Of a stretch of 64,000 nt of DNA, positions 33,280-41,460 are shown one piece after another. Location: the NCBI RefSeq assembly GCF_000422805.1, contig NZ_KE383922.1:223984-287983 (forward strand). Direction: 5' to 3'. The position numbers were made by a program, and so were the translations under genes. The stretch comes from Nocardioides halotolerans DSM 19273. Lineage in GTDB: Bacteria > Actinomycetota > Actinomycetes > Propionibacteriales > Nocardioidaceae. The stretch's first letter is position 1. Each line of letters begins with the position of its first letter. The notes beneath the pieces are model-generated. The model was not told the origin of the DNA and did no database searches. It saw only the letters and a list, made by a program, of their open reading frames with translations.

Positions 33280-33722
33280 GCGGGCGCCTTCCTTGCGGGG
33301 ATCTCGACAGGCTCGATCCGCGGGGGTCCGGCGGGTGCCTTCCTTGCGGGGATCTCGACAGGCTCGATCAGCGGTGGTGGAGCGGGTGCCTTCCCTGCGG
33401 GGATCTCGACAGGCTCGATCCGCGGGGGTCCGGCGGGTGCCTTCCTTGCGGGGATCTCGACAGGCTCGATCAGCGGTGGTGGAGCGGGTGCCTTCCCTGC
33501 GGGGATCTCGACAGGCTCGATCCGCGGGGGTCCGGCGGGTGCCTTCCTTGCGAGGATCTCGACAGGCTCGATCCGCGGTGGTGGAGCGGGTGCCTTCCTT
33601 GCGGTGGTTTCGAGACGGTCGCTAGCGCGACCTCCTCAACCAGCGGGGGGAGCGGGTGCCTTCCTTGCGGTGGCCTCGAGGCTCGTCGCTGGGGCTCCTC
33701 GCAGCTCAGCCGCCGTCGTGAT
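33280..33722. repeat. Six 51-bp tandem repeats joined to dispersed repeat family A
   Basis: GATCTCGACAGGCTCGATC starts at 33300, 33351, 33402, 33453, 33504 and 33555, an exact 51-bp period. Two alternating unit types differ in the second half (GGGGGTCCGGCGGG or GGTGGTGGAGCGGG). The block continues with TTTCGAGACGGTCGCTAGCG (33608) and CCTCGAGGCTCGTCGCTGG (33674), as in other family A copies. It separates the lipoprotein from the oxygenase operon. Confidence 0.9.
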
Positions 33723-33746
33723 GTGACGTCGTGTCGCGTGTATCCC

Positions 33747-33776
33747 TTGACAATGCGACACGGTGTCGCAGTAATA
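33747..33776 (+). promoter_or_regulatory. Promoter of the diiron oxygenase operon with embedded operator
   Basis: TTGACA (33747-33752) is a perfect -35. A 17-nt spacer leads to AGTAAT (33770-33775) as a plausible -10. Between them TGCGACAC-G-GTGTCGCA (33754-33770) is a perfect 17-bp inverted repeat, the size and place expected of a TetR-family operator. A TetR gene lies 2.3 kb downstream in the same operon. Confidence 0.7.
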
Positions 33777-33781
33777 GGGGG

Positions 33782-34750
33782 ATGACCGCGACCTCTCATC
33801 GGGTGAGCTATCACGACACGCTGCGGACGCTCAGCGAGGCGTCGGTGGAGCAGCACTTCGACGCGTTCGTCGACATCGCGTGGGACGACCCGGCGTACGC
33901 CGTCGACCCGCGCGACGAGCGGTGGGTGCTGCCGCAGGCCGACGTGCTGGGCAGCACGGAGTGGTACCGGTCGCTGCCGCTGGAGCGGCAGATCGAGGTC
34001 GGGCTCTACCGGCAGGCGAACGTCACCAAGGTCGGGCTGCAGTTCGAGCAGGTGCTCATCGCGGGGCTGATGAACTTCGCGTTCGCGCTGCCGAACGGCA
34101 GCCCCGAGTTCCGCTACGCGACGCACGAGGCGACCGAGGAGTGCCACCACACGCAGATGTTCCAGGAGTTCGTGAACCGCGCCGGGGTCGACGTCGCGGG
34201 GGCGCCACGGCTGTTCCGGGCGCTGGGACCGTTCCTGCCGCTGGCCGCCCGGCGGGTGCCGGTCGGGTTCTTCATCGGGGTGCTGGCCGGCGAGGAGCCG
34301 ATCGACCACGTGCAGAAGGCGATCCTCCGCTCCGGCAACGAGATCCACCCGCTGCTGGGCCGCATCATGCAGATCCACGTCGCCGAGGAGGCGCGGCACA
34401 TCGGGTTCGCGCACCAGTACGTCGAGCACCGTGCGCCGCGGCTCAGACGCCACCAGCGGTTCGTGCTGGCGCTGGCGTTCCCGGTCATCATGCGGTGGCT
34501 GGCCGACGCGATCCTGGTGCCGAGCCGCCAGGCGCGGCGCGACATGGGCATCCCGCGGTCGGTCGTCCGGGAGGTCTACTGGCGCCGTCCGGAGTCGCGG
34601 CAGATGCTGCGCGACCTGTTCGCCGACGTCCGGATGCTCGCCGAGCGCGCCGGCCTCGTGAACCGCGCGTCCCGCGTGCTCTGGAAGCTGCTGAAGATCG
34701 AGGGCCGGCCCTCCCGGTTCCGTAGCCAGCCGTCGTCCGCCGCCGCCTGA
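33782..34750 (+). CDS. AurF-like diiron oxygenase
   Basis: This 322-aa helical protein of the AurF (p-aminobenzoate N-oxygenase) family has diiron ligand motifs A-T-E-E-C-H-H (about 117-123) and H-V-A-E-E-A-R-H (about 199-206), with further Glu/His near 171-189. Family members oxidise aryl amines to nitro groups or hydroxylate other substrates and need reduced ferredoxin. The very next gene encodes a fused ferredoxin/FprB-type reductase, which would supply electrons. The substrate is unknown. It is controlled by a strong promoter with a TetR-type operator. Confidence 0.88.
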   Translation: MTATSHRVSYHDTLRTLSEASVEQHFDAFVDIAWDDPAYAVDPRDERWVLPQADVLGSTEWYRSLPLERQIEVGLYRQANVTKVGLQFEQVLIAGLMNFAFALPNGSPEFRYATHEATEECHHTQMFQEFVNRAGVDVAGAPRLFRALGPFLPLAARRVPVGFFIGVLAGEEPIDHVQKAILRSGNEIHPLLGRIMQIHVAEEARHIGFAHQYVEHRAPRLRRHQRFVLALAFPVIMRWLADAILVPSRQARRDMGIPRSVVREVYWRRPESRQMLRDLFADVRMLAERAGLVNRASRVLWKLLKIEGRPSRFRSQPSSAAA

Positions 34751-34753
34751 GCG

Positions 34754-36070
34754 ATGCCGTACGTCGTCACGCAGTCGTGCTGCAGCGACGCGTCGTGCGT
34801 GGTCGCGTGTCCGGTCAACTGCATCCACCCCGCGCCGGGCGAGCCGGGGTTCGGCCAGGCGGAGATGCTCCACATCGACGCCTCGACCTGCGTGGGCTGC
34901 GGCGCGTGCGTCACCGCGTGCCCGGCCGGCGCGATCGTGCCGGACGTCGTGCTCTCCGAGGAGGAGCGGCCGTTCGAGGCGCTGGCGGCGGAGTACTACG
35001 ACACGTTCCCGCACGCCGACCGCACCCCGGTGGCGCTCGTGCCGCGGCAGCGGCGGCTCCGGCGCCGGGGTCCGTTCCGGGTGGCGGTGGTGGGCGCCGG
35101 TCCCTCGGGGCTCTACGCCGCCGACGAGCTGCTCAAGCACCCCGAGGTCGCCGTCGACGTGATCGACCGGCGCGAGGCGCCGCACGGCCTGGTCCGCTAC
35201 GGCGTCGCGCCCGACCACGAGCGGACCCGCGAGGTGGCTCGGCTGCTCGAGGCGATCGCGCGGCAGCCCGGCTTCCGCTACCGGCTCGGGCTCGACGTCG
35301 GGCGCGACGTGTCGCACGAGCAGCTGGCCGGGGAGTACGACGCCGTCGTCCACGCGACCGGCGCCAGCGCCGACCGTCGCCTGGACGTCCCCGGAGCGGA
35401 CCTGCCGGGCGTGGTCGGCGCGACCGCGCTCGCGCGGTGGTCGAACGGCGACCCCGACCTCCCCGACCTCGAGCTGCCTCCAGCCGGCAGCCGCGTCGTG
35501 GTGGTCGGCGCGGGCAACGTCGCGCTCGACATGGCGCGCCTGCTAACCGGCCCGCTCGTGGGCGCCCGCCAGGTGGTCGTGCTCGGCCGACGGGGCGCCG
35601 ACGTCGCGGCGTTCACGACGCCGGAGCTGATCGGTCTCGCCGGCCTGCGCGACGTCGACGTCCTCCTCGACGGCGACCCGCCCGCGGGCACCGGCGTCCG
35701 CGCACGGCTGCTGGCCGACCTGGCCCGGCGCGTGCCTCGCGAGGGACGGCCGCGGATCGTGCTCAAGTTCCACGCACCGGTCGCCGAGGTGGTCGGCACC
35801 ACGCGTGCGTCCGGCGTACGCCTCGCCGACGGCACCGCCCTCGACGCCGACCTCGTCGTCACCGCGATCGGCCACGAGTGGACGACCGTCGAGCACGACC
35901 GCGGGCGGGTGCGGCCGGGCCTCTACGTCGTGGGCTGGGCGAAGCGCGGACCGAGCGGGTTCATCGGCACCAACAAGTCGTGCGCCGAGGAGACCGTGGC
36001 GATGCTGCTGGACGACCTCGACGCCGGGGTGCCGGAGCGCCGGCGGGACGCGGTGTCACGGATACGCTGA
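34754..36070 (+). CDS. fprB: Ferredoxin / ferredoxin-NADP reductase fusion, FprB-like
   Basis: This 438-aa protein starts with a two-cluster ferredoxin domain (Cys9/10, 15, 19, 23 and C46-x2-C49-x2-C52-x3-C56). An adrenodoxin-reductase-like FAD/NADP domain follows: V-A-V-V-G-A-G-P-S-G near 108, G-L-V-R-Y-G-V-A-P-D-H near 138, V-V-V-G-A-G-N-V-A-L-D near 250, G-P-S-G-F-I-G-T-N-K-S near 405. This is the layout of mycobacterial FprB, though shorter. It would pass electrons from NADPH to the diiron oxygenase encoded 3 nt upstream. Confidence 0.92.
   Translation: MPYVVTQSCCSDASCVVACPVNCIHPAPGEPGFGQAEMLHIDASTCVGCGACVTACPAGAIVPDVVLSEEERPFEALAAEYYDTFPHADRTPVALVPRQRRLRRRGPFRVAVVGAGPSGLYAADELLKHPEVAVDVIDRREAPHGLVRYGVAPDHERTREVARLLEAIARQPGFRYRLGLDVGRDVSHEQLAGEYDAVVHATGASADRRLDVPGADLPGVVGATALARWSNGDPDLPDLELPPAGSRVVVVGAGNVALDMARLLTGPLVGARQVVVLGRRGADVAAFTTPELIGLAGLRDVDVLLDGDPPAGTGVRARLLADLARRVPREGRPRIVLKFHAPVAEVVGTTRASGVRLADGTALDADLVVTAIGHEWTTVEHDRGRVRPGLYVVGWAKRGPSGFIGTNKSCAEETVAMLLDDLDAGVPERRRDAVSRIR
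36063..36068 (+). promoter_or_regulatory. Possible internal promoter of the TetR gene
   Basis: TACGCT ends 6 nt before the TetR ATG (leaderless pattern) and follows a GGTGTCACGG stretch resembling half of the upstream palindrome, so the regulator may also control itself. Confidence 0.4.
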
Positions 36071-36074
36071 CCGC

Positions 36075-36785
36075 ATGGCGGGCAAGACCGACGGGCGGCA
36101 GCTGCGCTGGGACAGCCACAACCAGGCGCGCCGGCAGCACATCCTCGACGCCGCCATCGGCGTGCTCGCCGACGCCGAGCCGGGCGCCGAGGTGCACGTC
36201 CAGCAGATCGCCGACCGCGCCGGGCTGAGCCGGACCGTCGTCTACCGGCACTTCGCCGACCGCGCCGACCTCGACGCCGCCGTGCAGGGCCGGGCGCTCG
36301 AGCTCCTGCGCGCCGAGCTGGTGCCGGCGCTGTCGTTCGAGGGCACGCCGGTCGACATCATCCGGCGGATCGTCTCGGCGTACGTCGGGTGGGCCAGCGA
36401 GCACCCGTCGCTCCACGAGTTCGCCCAGCAGGACCCGCCCGGGCCGGGGCCGGGCCAGATGGAGACCGCGATCCAGCAGATCGCCGGCCAGATCGAGGAC
36501 CTCATCAACGTCGGCGTGGAGGTGCTGCACGTCCGGCTCACCGAGGACGACGTGGCCGCGCTCGACCCGCTGGTCTTCGGGCTGGTGGGCGCGGTGTTCA
36601 CCTCGACCCGGCGCTGGCTCTCGCGGCCCGACCAGCGGCCCGACCGCGAGAGCTTCGTCGAGCTGGTGACAGAGGCGGTGTGGCTGCAGATCGCCGGCAT
36701 GGCGTCGGGCCGGGGAGTGGAGCTCGACCCCGACGTGCCGGTGGAGGCGCTGCTGGAGGCGGCGCTCGACGGGGCGCCAGGGTGA
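36075..36785 (+). CDS. TetR-family transcriptional regulator
   Basis: This 236-aa protein has an N-terminal helix-turn-helix domain: I-L-D-A-A-I-G-V-L, then V-Q-Q-I-A-D-R-A-G-L-S-R-T-V-V-Y-R-H-F-A-D-R. The C-terminal helical ligand domain ends at about residue 235. It is the third gene of the oxygenase operon and is the obvious candidate to bind the 17-bp palindrome before the operon. The ligand is unknown. Its TGA overlaps the GTG of the HIT gene. Confidence 0.92.
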   Translation: MAGKTDGRQLRWDSHNQARRQHILDAAIGVLADAEPGAEVHVQQIADRAGLSRTVVYRHFADRADLDAAVQGRALELLRAELVPALSFEGTPVDIIRRIVSAYVGWASEHPSLHEFAQQDPPGPGPGQMETAIQQIAGQIEDLINVGVEVLHVRLTEDDVAALDPLVFGLVGAVFTSTRRWLSRPDQRPDRESFVELVTEAVWLQIAGMASGRGVELDPDVPVEALLEAALDGAPG

Positions 36786-37345
36786 GCGCGGCCGACGAGA
36801 GCCGCGAGGAGGGCGGGACGATCTTCCAGTCGGGCGTCGGACGGGCCGACGATCTCGACCGGCTCTGGACCCCGCACCGGATGGCCTACATCCGCGGCGA
36901 GAACAAGCCGGCCGACGCGACGTCGGGGGAGTGCCCGTTCTGCCGCGTGCCCACGCTGAGCGACGTCGAGGGCCTGGTCGTGCACCGCGGCGAGACGGCG
37001 TACGCCGTGCTCAACCTCTACCCCTACGCGCCCGGCCACCTCATGGTCTGCCCCTACCGCCACCTCGCCGACTACACCGAGACCACCGACGCCGAGGCCG
37101 CCGAGATCGCCGCGATGACCAAGCGCGCCATGTCGGTGATCCGCGGGGTCTCCGGCGCGGAGGGCTTCAACATCGGCATGAACCAGGGCCACATCGCCGG
37201 TGCCGGCATCGCCGCGCACCTGCACCAGCACGTCGTGCCGCGCTGGCCCGGCGACCAGAACTTCATGCCGATCATCGGCCGCACCAAGACGCTGCCCGAG
37301 CTGCTCGCCGACACCCGCGCGCTGCTGGCATCGGCCTGGGACTGA
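36782..37345 (+). CDS. HIT-family nucleotide hydrolase/phosphorylase
   Basis: This 187-aa histidine-triad protein has the active site H146-L-H148-Q-H150. A C-P-F-C pair near residue 43 may bind zinc. The mycobacterial counterpart in the same gene position (between thrS and pgsA) is an Ap4A phosphorylase, so dinucleoside polyphosphate breakdown is likely. GTG at 36782 overlaps the TetR stop by 4 nt. Codon pattern and position show this is backbone again after the inserted oxygenase operon. Confidence 0.92.
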   Translation: MSAADESREEGGTIFQSGVGRADDLDRLWTPHRMAYIRGENKPADATSGECPFCRVPTLSDVEGLVVHRGETAYAVLNLYPYAPGHLMVCPYRHLADYTETTDAEAAEIAAMTKRAMSVIRGVSGAEGFNIGMNQGHIAGAGIAAHLHQHVVPRWPGDQNFMPIIGRTKTLPELLADTRALLASAWD

Positions 37346-37361
37346 CCCGACCGGTTCTTGG

Positions 37362-37499
37362 CTAGCGCTTCTTGCCGGTGAGGTCGGTCATCGAGCCGGC
37401 GCCGTTCTTCGACGCCGCCACGCGCTTCTCGGCGCGCTTCTCCTTGATGGACTTCCCGGTCTTGGGCGTCTTGCTCTGACGAGGCGACTTGTCGCTCAT
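37362..37499 (-). CDS. Small basic protein (45 aa)
   Basis: This 45-residue Lys/Arg/Ser-rich peptide starts M-S-D-K-S-P-R-Q-S-K and ends S-M-T-D-L-T-G-K-K-R. GGAGAGA lies 8 nt before the ATG and the codons have the local GC-rich third-position bias. Small basic proteins of this sort are widespread in actinobacteria and unnamed. It stands alone, convergent to the HIT gene and divergent from pgsA. A nucleic-acid-binding role is possible but unproven. Confidence 0.7.
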   Translation of the reverse strand: MSDKSPRQSKTPKTGKSIKEKRAEKRVAASKNGAGSMTDLTGKKR

Positions 37500-37611
37500 G
37501 CGGGATCTCTCCGCTATCGGTTGCCTGGGTGGCTCCGTGGGCCGACCCTACGCCCGCCCCATGCATCGTGATGTCACGTGGGTCGGCGCGGGCGACTAAC
37601 CTGCGGCCACC

Positions 37612-38265
37612 ATGCTCGACCGATTCAAGGCCTTCTGGCAGGGCAAGGCCCTCGCGCCGTTCATCAACCTGTTCATCAGGCTCGGCATCAGCCCCGACGC
37701 CGTGACGCTGGTCGGCACCCTCGGCGTCTCGGCGGGCGCACTGGTGTTCTTCCCCCAGGGCATGCTCTGGCAGGGCGTGCTGGTCGTGACGGCTTTCGTG
37801 TTCAGCGACCTGGTCGACGGCGCGATGGCCCGCAAGATCGGCCGCACCGACACCTTCGGTGCCTTCCTCGACTCCACGCTCGACCGGGTCGCCGACGCCG
37901 CGCTGTTCGGCGGCATGGCGATGTTCTTCGCCTGGCAGGCCGAGGACCGGCTCTACCTCGTCCTCGCGCTCGTCTGCCTCGCCATGGGCTCGGTGACGTC
38001 GTACGCCCGGAGCAAGGGCGAGCAGCTCGGCTTCGACGCGAAGACCGGCCTCGCCGAGCGCCCCGACCGGCTGGTCGGGCTGCTGGTGCCGACGTTCTTC
38101 GGCGACCTGCTCGACCTGCCGATCCTCTACGAGGTCGCGCTCTGGCTGCTCGCCGTGCTCAGCACCGTCACCGTCCTGCAGCGCATCCTCAAGGTGCGGC
38201 GCCAGGCCCTCGCTTCGCGTGCCCCGATCGCTCCCGCCGCTCCCGAGGCCCCCACCGCGGAGTAG
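37612..38265 (+). CDS. pgsA: CDP-alcohol phosphatidyltransferase (phosphatidylinositol-phosphate synthase-like)
   Basis: This 217-aa membrane enzyme has the motif D-L-V-D-G-A-M-A-R-x8-G-A-F-L-D-S-T-L-D (about residues 65-92), whose four Asp bind metal and catalyse. It has about six helices. In this gene position mycobacteria encode phosphatidylinositol-phosphate synthase, which joins CDP-diacylglycerol and inositol phosphate; the same role is likely. The acyltransferase and pimA genes that follow pgsA in mycobacteria are absent here. Confidence 0.92.
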   Translation: MLDRFKAFWQGKALAPFINLFIRLGISPDAVTLVGTLGVSAGALVFFPQGMLWQGVLVVTAFVFSDLVDGAMARKIGRTDTFGAFLDSTLDRVADAALFGGMAMFFAWQAEDRLYLVLALVCLAMGSVTSYARSKGEQLGFDAKTGLAERPDRLVGLLVPTFFGDLLDLPILYEVALWLLAVLSTVTVLQRILKVRRQALASRAPIAPAAPEAPTAE

Positions 38266-38280
38266 GCGCCGGCCACGGTC

Positions 38281-38340
38281 GTCGGCCCTCCTCGTCGGCC
38301 CTCCTCGTCGGCCCTCCTCGTCGGCCCTCCTCGTCGGCCA
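38281..38340. repeat. 13-bp tandem repeat, four and a half copies
   Basis: GTCGGCCCTCCTC is repeated four times without change (38281-38332) and a partial unit follows, right after pgsA. Confidence 0.9.
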
Positions 38341-38532
38341 CGTCTCCGCTGCTCACCCCACGCTCCTCCGCCGCCCGCGCGCGGTCTTGGGAGACCTGCC
38401 GGCACCTGGTGCCGGGATTCCTCCGCAGATCGGTGCGGCCGGCATCCCCACCTCGGAAATTGCTCGACAGGCGAGGACGTTCCGAGCGTCACGGCGCCTG
38501 ACATCGAATCGGCTCTGAGGCCTGCCGCCGAC

Positions 38533-38538
38533 TAGCAT
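38533..38538 (+). promoter_or_regulatory. Predicted -10 element of a leaderless pdxS transcript
   Basis: TAGCAT ends 6 nt before the pdxS ATG with no Shine-Dalgarno. Confidence 0.5.
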
Positions 38539-38544
38539 CGAGCC

Positions 38545-39486
38545 ATGGCCGAGCAGCACCCCGAGACCCGCCCCGAGACCCACGCCGACGACACCTCCGA
38601 GGCGCCCGTCACCGGCACCACCCGCGTGAAGCGCGGCATGGCCGAGATGCTCAAGGGCGGCGTGATCATGGACGTCGTCACGCCGGAGCAGGCGAAGATC
38701 GCCGAGGACGCCGGGGCCGTGGCCGTGATGGCGCTCGAGCGGGTGCCGGCCGACATCCGCGCCCAGGGCGGGGTGTCCCGCATGAGCGACCCCGACATGA
38801 TCGACGGGATCATCGAGCAGGTCTCGATCCCGGTGATGGCGAAGGCGCGTATCGGCCACTTCGCCGAGGCGCAGGTGCTGCAGAGCCTCGGCGTCGACTA
38901 CGTCGACGAGTCGGAGGTGCTCACGCCCGCCGACTACGAGAACCACATCGACAAGTGGGCGTTCACGGTGCCGTTCGTGTGCGGCGCCACCAACCTCGGC
39001 GAGGCGCTGCGCCGCATCACCGAGGGAGCGGCGATGATCCGCTCCAAGGGCGAGGCCGGCACCGGCGACGTGTCCAACGCCGTGACGCACATGCGCACGA
39101 TCCGCCGCGAGATCCGCCGCCTCGGCGCCCTGGAGGACGACGAGCTGTACGTCGCGGCCAAGGAGCTGCAGGCGCCGTACGACCTGGTCAAGGAGGTCGC
39201 GCGCCGCGGCAAGCTCCCGGTGGTGCTGTTCACCGCCGGTGGCATCGCGACGCCGGCCGACGCCGCGATGATGATGCAGCTCGGGGCCGAGGGCGTCTTC
39301 GTCGGCTCGGGCATCTTCAAGGCCGGCAACCCCGCGCAGCGCGCCGAGGCGATCGTCAAGGCCACCACCTTCCACGACGACCCCGACGTGGTCGCGAAGG
39401 TCTCGCGCGGCCTCGGTGAGGCGATGGTCGGCATCAACGTCGAGGAGATCCCGCAGCCGCACCGCCTCGCCGAGCGCGGCTGGTAG
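38545..39486 (+). CDS. pdxS: Pyridoxal 5'-phosphate synthase lyase subunit
   Basis: This 313-aa beta/alpha-barrel enzyme makes PLP from ribose 5-phosphate, glyceraldehyde 3-phosphate and ammonia supplied by PdxT. Conserved segments are G-G-V-I-M-D-V-V-T near residue 36, [10 protein letters not shown] near 96 (catalytic Lys region), [11 protein letters not shown] and [14 protein letters not shown]. Its partner pdxT lies 7.9 kb downstream, separated by the surface-protein cluster. Confidence 0.98.
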   Translation: MAEQHPETRPETHADDTSEAPVTGTTRVKRGMAEMLKGGVIMDVVTPEQAKIAEDAGAVAVMALERVPADIRAQGGVSRMSDPDMIDGIIEQVSIPVMAKARIGHFAEAQVLQSLGVDYVDESEVLTPADYENHIDKWAFTVPFVCGATNLGEALRRITEGAAMIRSKGEAGTGDVSNAVTHMRTIRREIRRLGALEDDELYVAAKELQAPYDLVKEVARRGKLPVVLFTAGGIATPADAAMMMQLGAEGVFVGSGIFKAGNPAQRAEAIVKATTFHDDPDVVAKVSRGLGEAMVGINVEEIPQPHRLAERGW

Positions 39487-39732
39487 CCACGCCTCTCACC
39501 CCCTCGGGCTGACCCGCCCGAGCCCGGCTCACCCCTTCGGGCTGACCCGTCGGCGGACGTCCGGCTCACCCGGCGGGGACCCTTCCCGACCGCTCGGTCA
39601 GGAAAGGGGGCTAGACCAGGTCATTTGGTTGATCCTTGGATGACTCCGGGCTGCGTAAACGCTTTCATGGGAAGGACATCGTCCCTCGGTGCGAGACCCC
39701 AGCACCCTCCCCCGAAAGTGGAACCACATCCC

Positions 39733-40257
39733 GTGAAGAACTCTCTCAAGGGCTCGCTCGCCGCCCTCGCCGCCGCCATCCTCCTGCTCGGGGGCGTGGG
39801 CTCGCTCGCCTACTGGAACGACTCCGAGGCCATGCCTGGCGTCTCGGTGACCAGCGGCCGGCTCGACCTGGGCACGCCCGACTGCGGCCCCGGCTGGGTG
39901 CTCGACGGCGGCGCGCCGTTCACGACCCAGAAGATCGTGCCGGGCGATGTCCTGACCAAGGACTGCACCATCGACCTGACCGCCACCGGCGCCCACCTCG
40001 GCGCCGAGCTGGCCATCGGCAACCCCACCTGGGCCGAGGAGAACGACCTCACCGCCGAGCTCGACGCCACCGCGGTGTTCACCGTCAACGGCGAGACGAC
40101 GACCCACATCCGCTCGGTCGACGACACCGGCACCGGCGAGATCCACGCGACGATCGAGGTCGTCTTCGACCAGAAGGCCCTCGACACCACCCAGGACCTC
40201 AGCGCCGCGCTGCAGACAGTGGCGATCACAGCGACCCAGACGCACGACGCGTCCTGA
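39733..40257 (+). CDS. Alternate-type (SipW-dependent) signal peptide exported protein
   Basis: This 174-aa protein has a hydrophobic run G-S-L-A-A-L-A-A-A-I-L-L-L-G-G followed by L-A-Y-W-N-D-S-E (residues 25-32), the hallmark of alternate/SipW-type export signals. The mature part is beta-rich with Cys near residues 51 and 78 and resembles TasA/camelysin-like fibre subunits in size and pattern. The GTG at 39733 opens the signal. The next gene encodes a SipW-like peptidase that would process it. Subunit of a surface fibre is the likely role, by inference. Confidence 0.85.
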   Translation: MKNSLKGSLAALAAAILLLGGVGSLAYWNDSEAMPGVSVTSGRLDLGTPDCGPGWVLDGGAPFTTQKIVPGDVLTKDCTIDLTATGAHLGAELAIGNPTWAEENDLTAELDATAVFTVNGETTTHIRSVDDTGTGEIHATIEVVFDQKALDTTQDLSAALQTVAITATQTHDAS

Positions 40258-40271
40258 TCCATCGCGCCACC

Positions 40272-40856
40272 GTGTCCTCGGAGCACACCGTCGCGGGCCG
40301 GCTCGGGCGGGGCGTCGTGCAGACGCTCGCCTGGGCCGTCCTGCTGGCGACCCTCGGGGTGCTCGCGGTCGCGGTCCTGGTCCCTCGGGTGGGCGGCGCC
40401 ACGCCGTACACCATCGAGACCGGGTCGATGCGACCCGGCATGCCCCCCGGCACCCTGGTCGTGGTCCGGCCGGCCGACACCGACGATCTCGGTGTCGGCG
40501 CGGTCGTGACCTACCAGCTCCGGTCGGGTGAGCCCACCGTCGTCACCCACCGCATCGTCGCGACCGCCGTCGACGGCGCCGGCCGCAGGCTCTTCCAGAC
40601 GAAGGGCGACGCGAACGACGTCGCCGACGAGCGCTGGGTGCGCCCGGTGCAGGTCCGCGGCACCACCTGGTACTCGGTCCCGATGCTGGGCCGGGCCAAC
40701 ACCGTCCTCACCGGGCACCAGCACCAGCTCGCGGTCTACGCCGCCGCGGGGCTGCTGGCCGCCTACGCACTGATCATGTTCGACCGCGCCCTCCTCGGGA
40801 GGCGCCGCCGGAGCCAGGAGGTGGCTCATGTCCAGGTCCCGCCGCTCGCGGGCTAG
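40272..40856 (+). CDS. SipW-like (ER-type) signal peptidase I
   Basis: This 194-aa membrane peptidase has an N-terminal helix (about residues 17-36), catalytic Ser in E-T-G-S-M-R-P-G-M near 46, V-V-T-H-R-I-V near 80 with His in place of the usual Lys, and K-G-D-A-N-D-V-A-D near 104. A C-terminal helix is at about 155-175. The Ser-His arrangement is that of Bacillus SipW, dedicated to TasA-type substrates. Position between two SipW-type substrates supports the role. The GTG at 40272 is 15 nt after the upstream stop; the end overlaps the next gene by 29 nt. Confidence 0.88.
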   Translation: MSSEHTVAGRLGRGVVQTLAWAVLLATLGVLAVAVLVPRVGGATPYTIETGSMRPGMPPGTLVVVRPADTDDLGVGAVVTYQLRSGEPTVVTHRIVATAVDGAGRRLFQTKGDANDVADERWVRPVQVRGTTWYSVPMLGRANTVLTGHQHQLAVYAAAGLLAAYALIMFDRALLGRRRRSQEVAHVQVPPLAG

Positions 40857-41460
40857 GTCCCGCGCACACGCCGCCCACGTGCCGCTGTGGCGCCGGGTCG
40901 GCTCGGTCCGGCTCCGCGCGCTCTTCGCCCTCGGCGTGGTCGGCGTGCTCGGGGCGACCGGCACGACGTTCGCCGCGTGGACCGACTCGGTCCCGGTGAC
41001 CGGGACGACGTTCACCGCCGGCACCATCGACCTGAAGGTGCAGGGCCAGGACTCCGTCGCGGCCTACACCGACCTCAACCTGGCCACGATGGTGCCCGGC
41101 AACACCATGGCCGGCGTCCTCACCGTCAAGAACGCCGGGACGGCGCCGCTGAAGTACACGGCGACGACCACGGCCGGCAACGCCGACGGCAAGGGCCTCG
41201 GCGCGGCGCTGACCGTCAAGGTCACCGGCGCGGCCGCCGTCACCGGCGCGGCGCCCTCGGCCACCTGCGGCGGGACCGCCCTCGCCGGCACCGGTACGAC
41301 GTTCGGCGGCGGCCTCGTCGGCACCGGCCGCCTGGTCGCGGCCGGCGCCTCCGAGACGCTGTGCGTCCAGGTCACCCTCCCCGCCACGGCCGCGTCGTCC
41401 CTGCAGGGCGCGACCACCAGCGTCGCCTTCGCCTTCACGGCCACCTCGGACGTGACGTGA
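40828..41460 (+). CDS. TasA/camelysin-like exported protein
   Basis: This 210-aa protein has a long basic N-terminus (about 30 residues, Arg-rich), a hydrophobic run (A-L-F-A-L-G-V-V-G-V-L-G-A-T-G), then T-F-A-A-W-T-D-S-V, a SipW-type signal. The mature part is Thr/Ala/Gly-rich with V-P-G-N-T-M-A-G-V-L-T-V-K-N-A-G-T-A, the pattern of TasA-type subunits (M-x-P-G-D/N, then N-x-G). Two Cys in the second half may form a disulfide. It overlaps genes on both sides (29 and 4 nt). Confidence 0.85.
   Translation: MSRSRRSRARSRAHAAHVPLWRRVGSVRLRALFALGVVGVLGATGTTFAAWTDSVPVTGTTFTAGTIDLKVQGQDSVAAYTDLNLATMVPGNTMAGVLTVKNAGTAPLKYTATTTAGNADGKGLGAALTVKVTGAAAVTGAAPSATCGGTALAGTGTTFGGGLVGTGRLVAAGASETLCVQVTLPATAASSLQGATTSVAFAFTATSDVT

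Noticed and set aside
33187..33726. Collagen-like protein of 17-residue repeats (A-G-A-F-L-A-G-I-S-T-G-S-I-R)
   Set aside because: The frame is open only because the repeat period, 51 bp, is divisible by three. All frames are open, there is no ribosome-binding site, and the block is a non-coding repeat.
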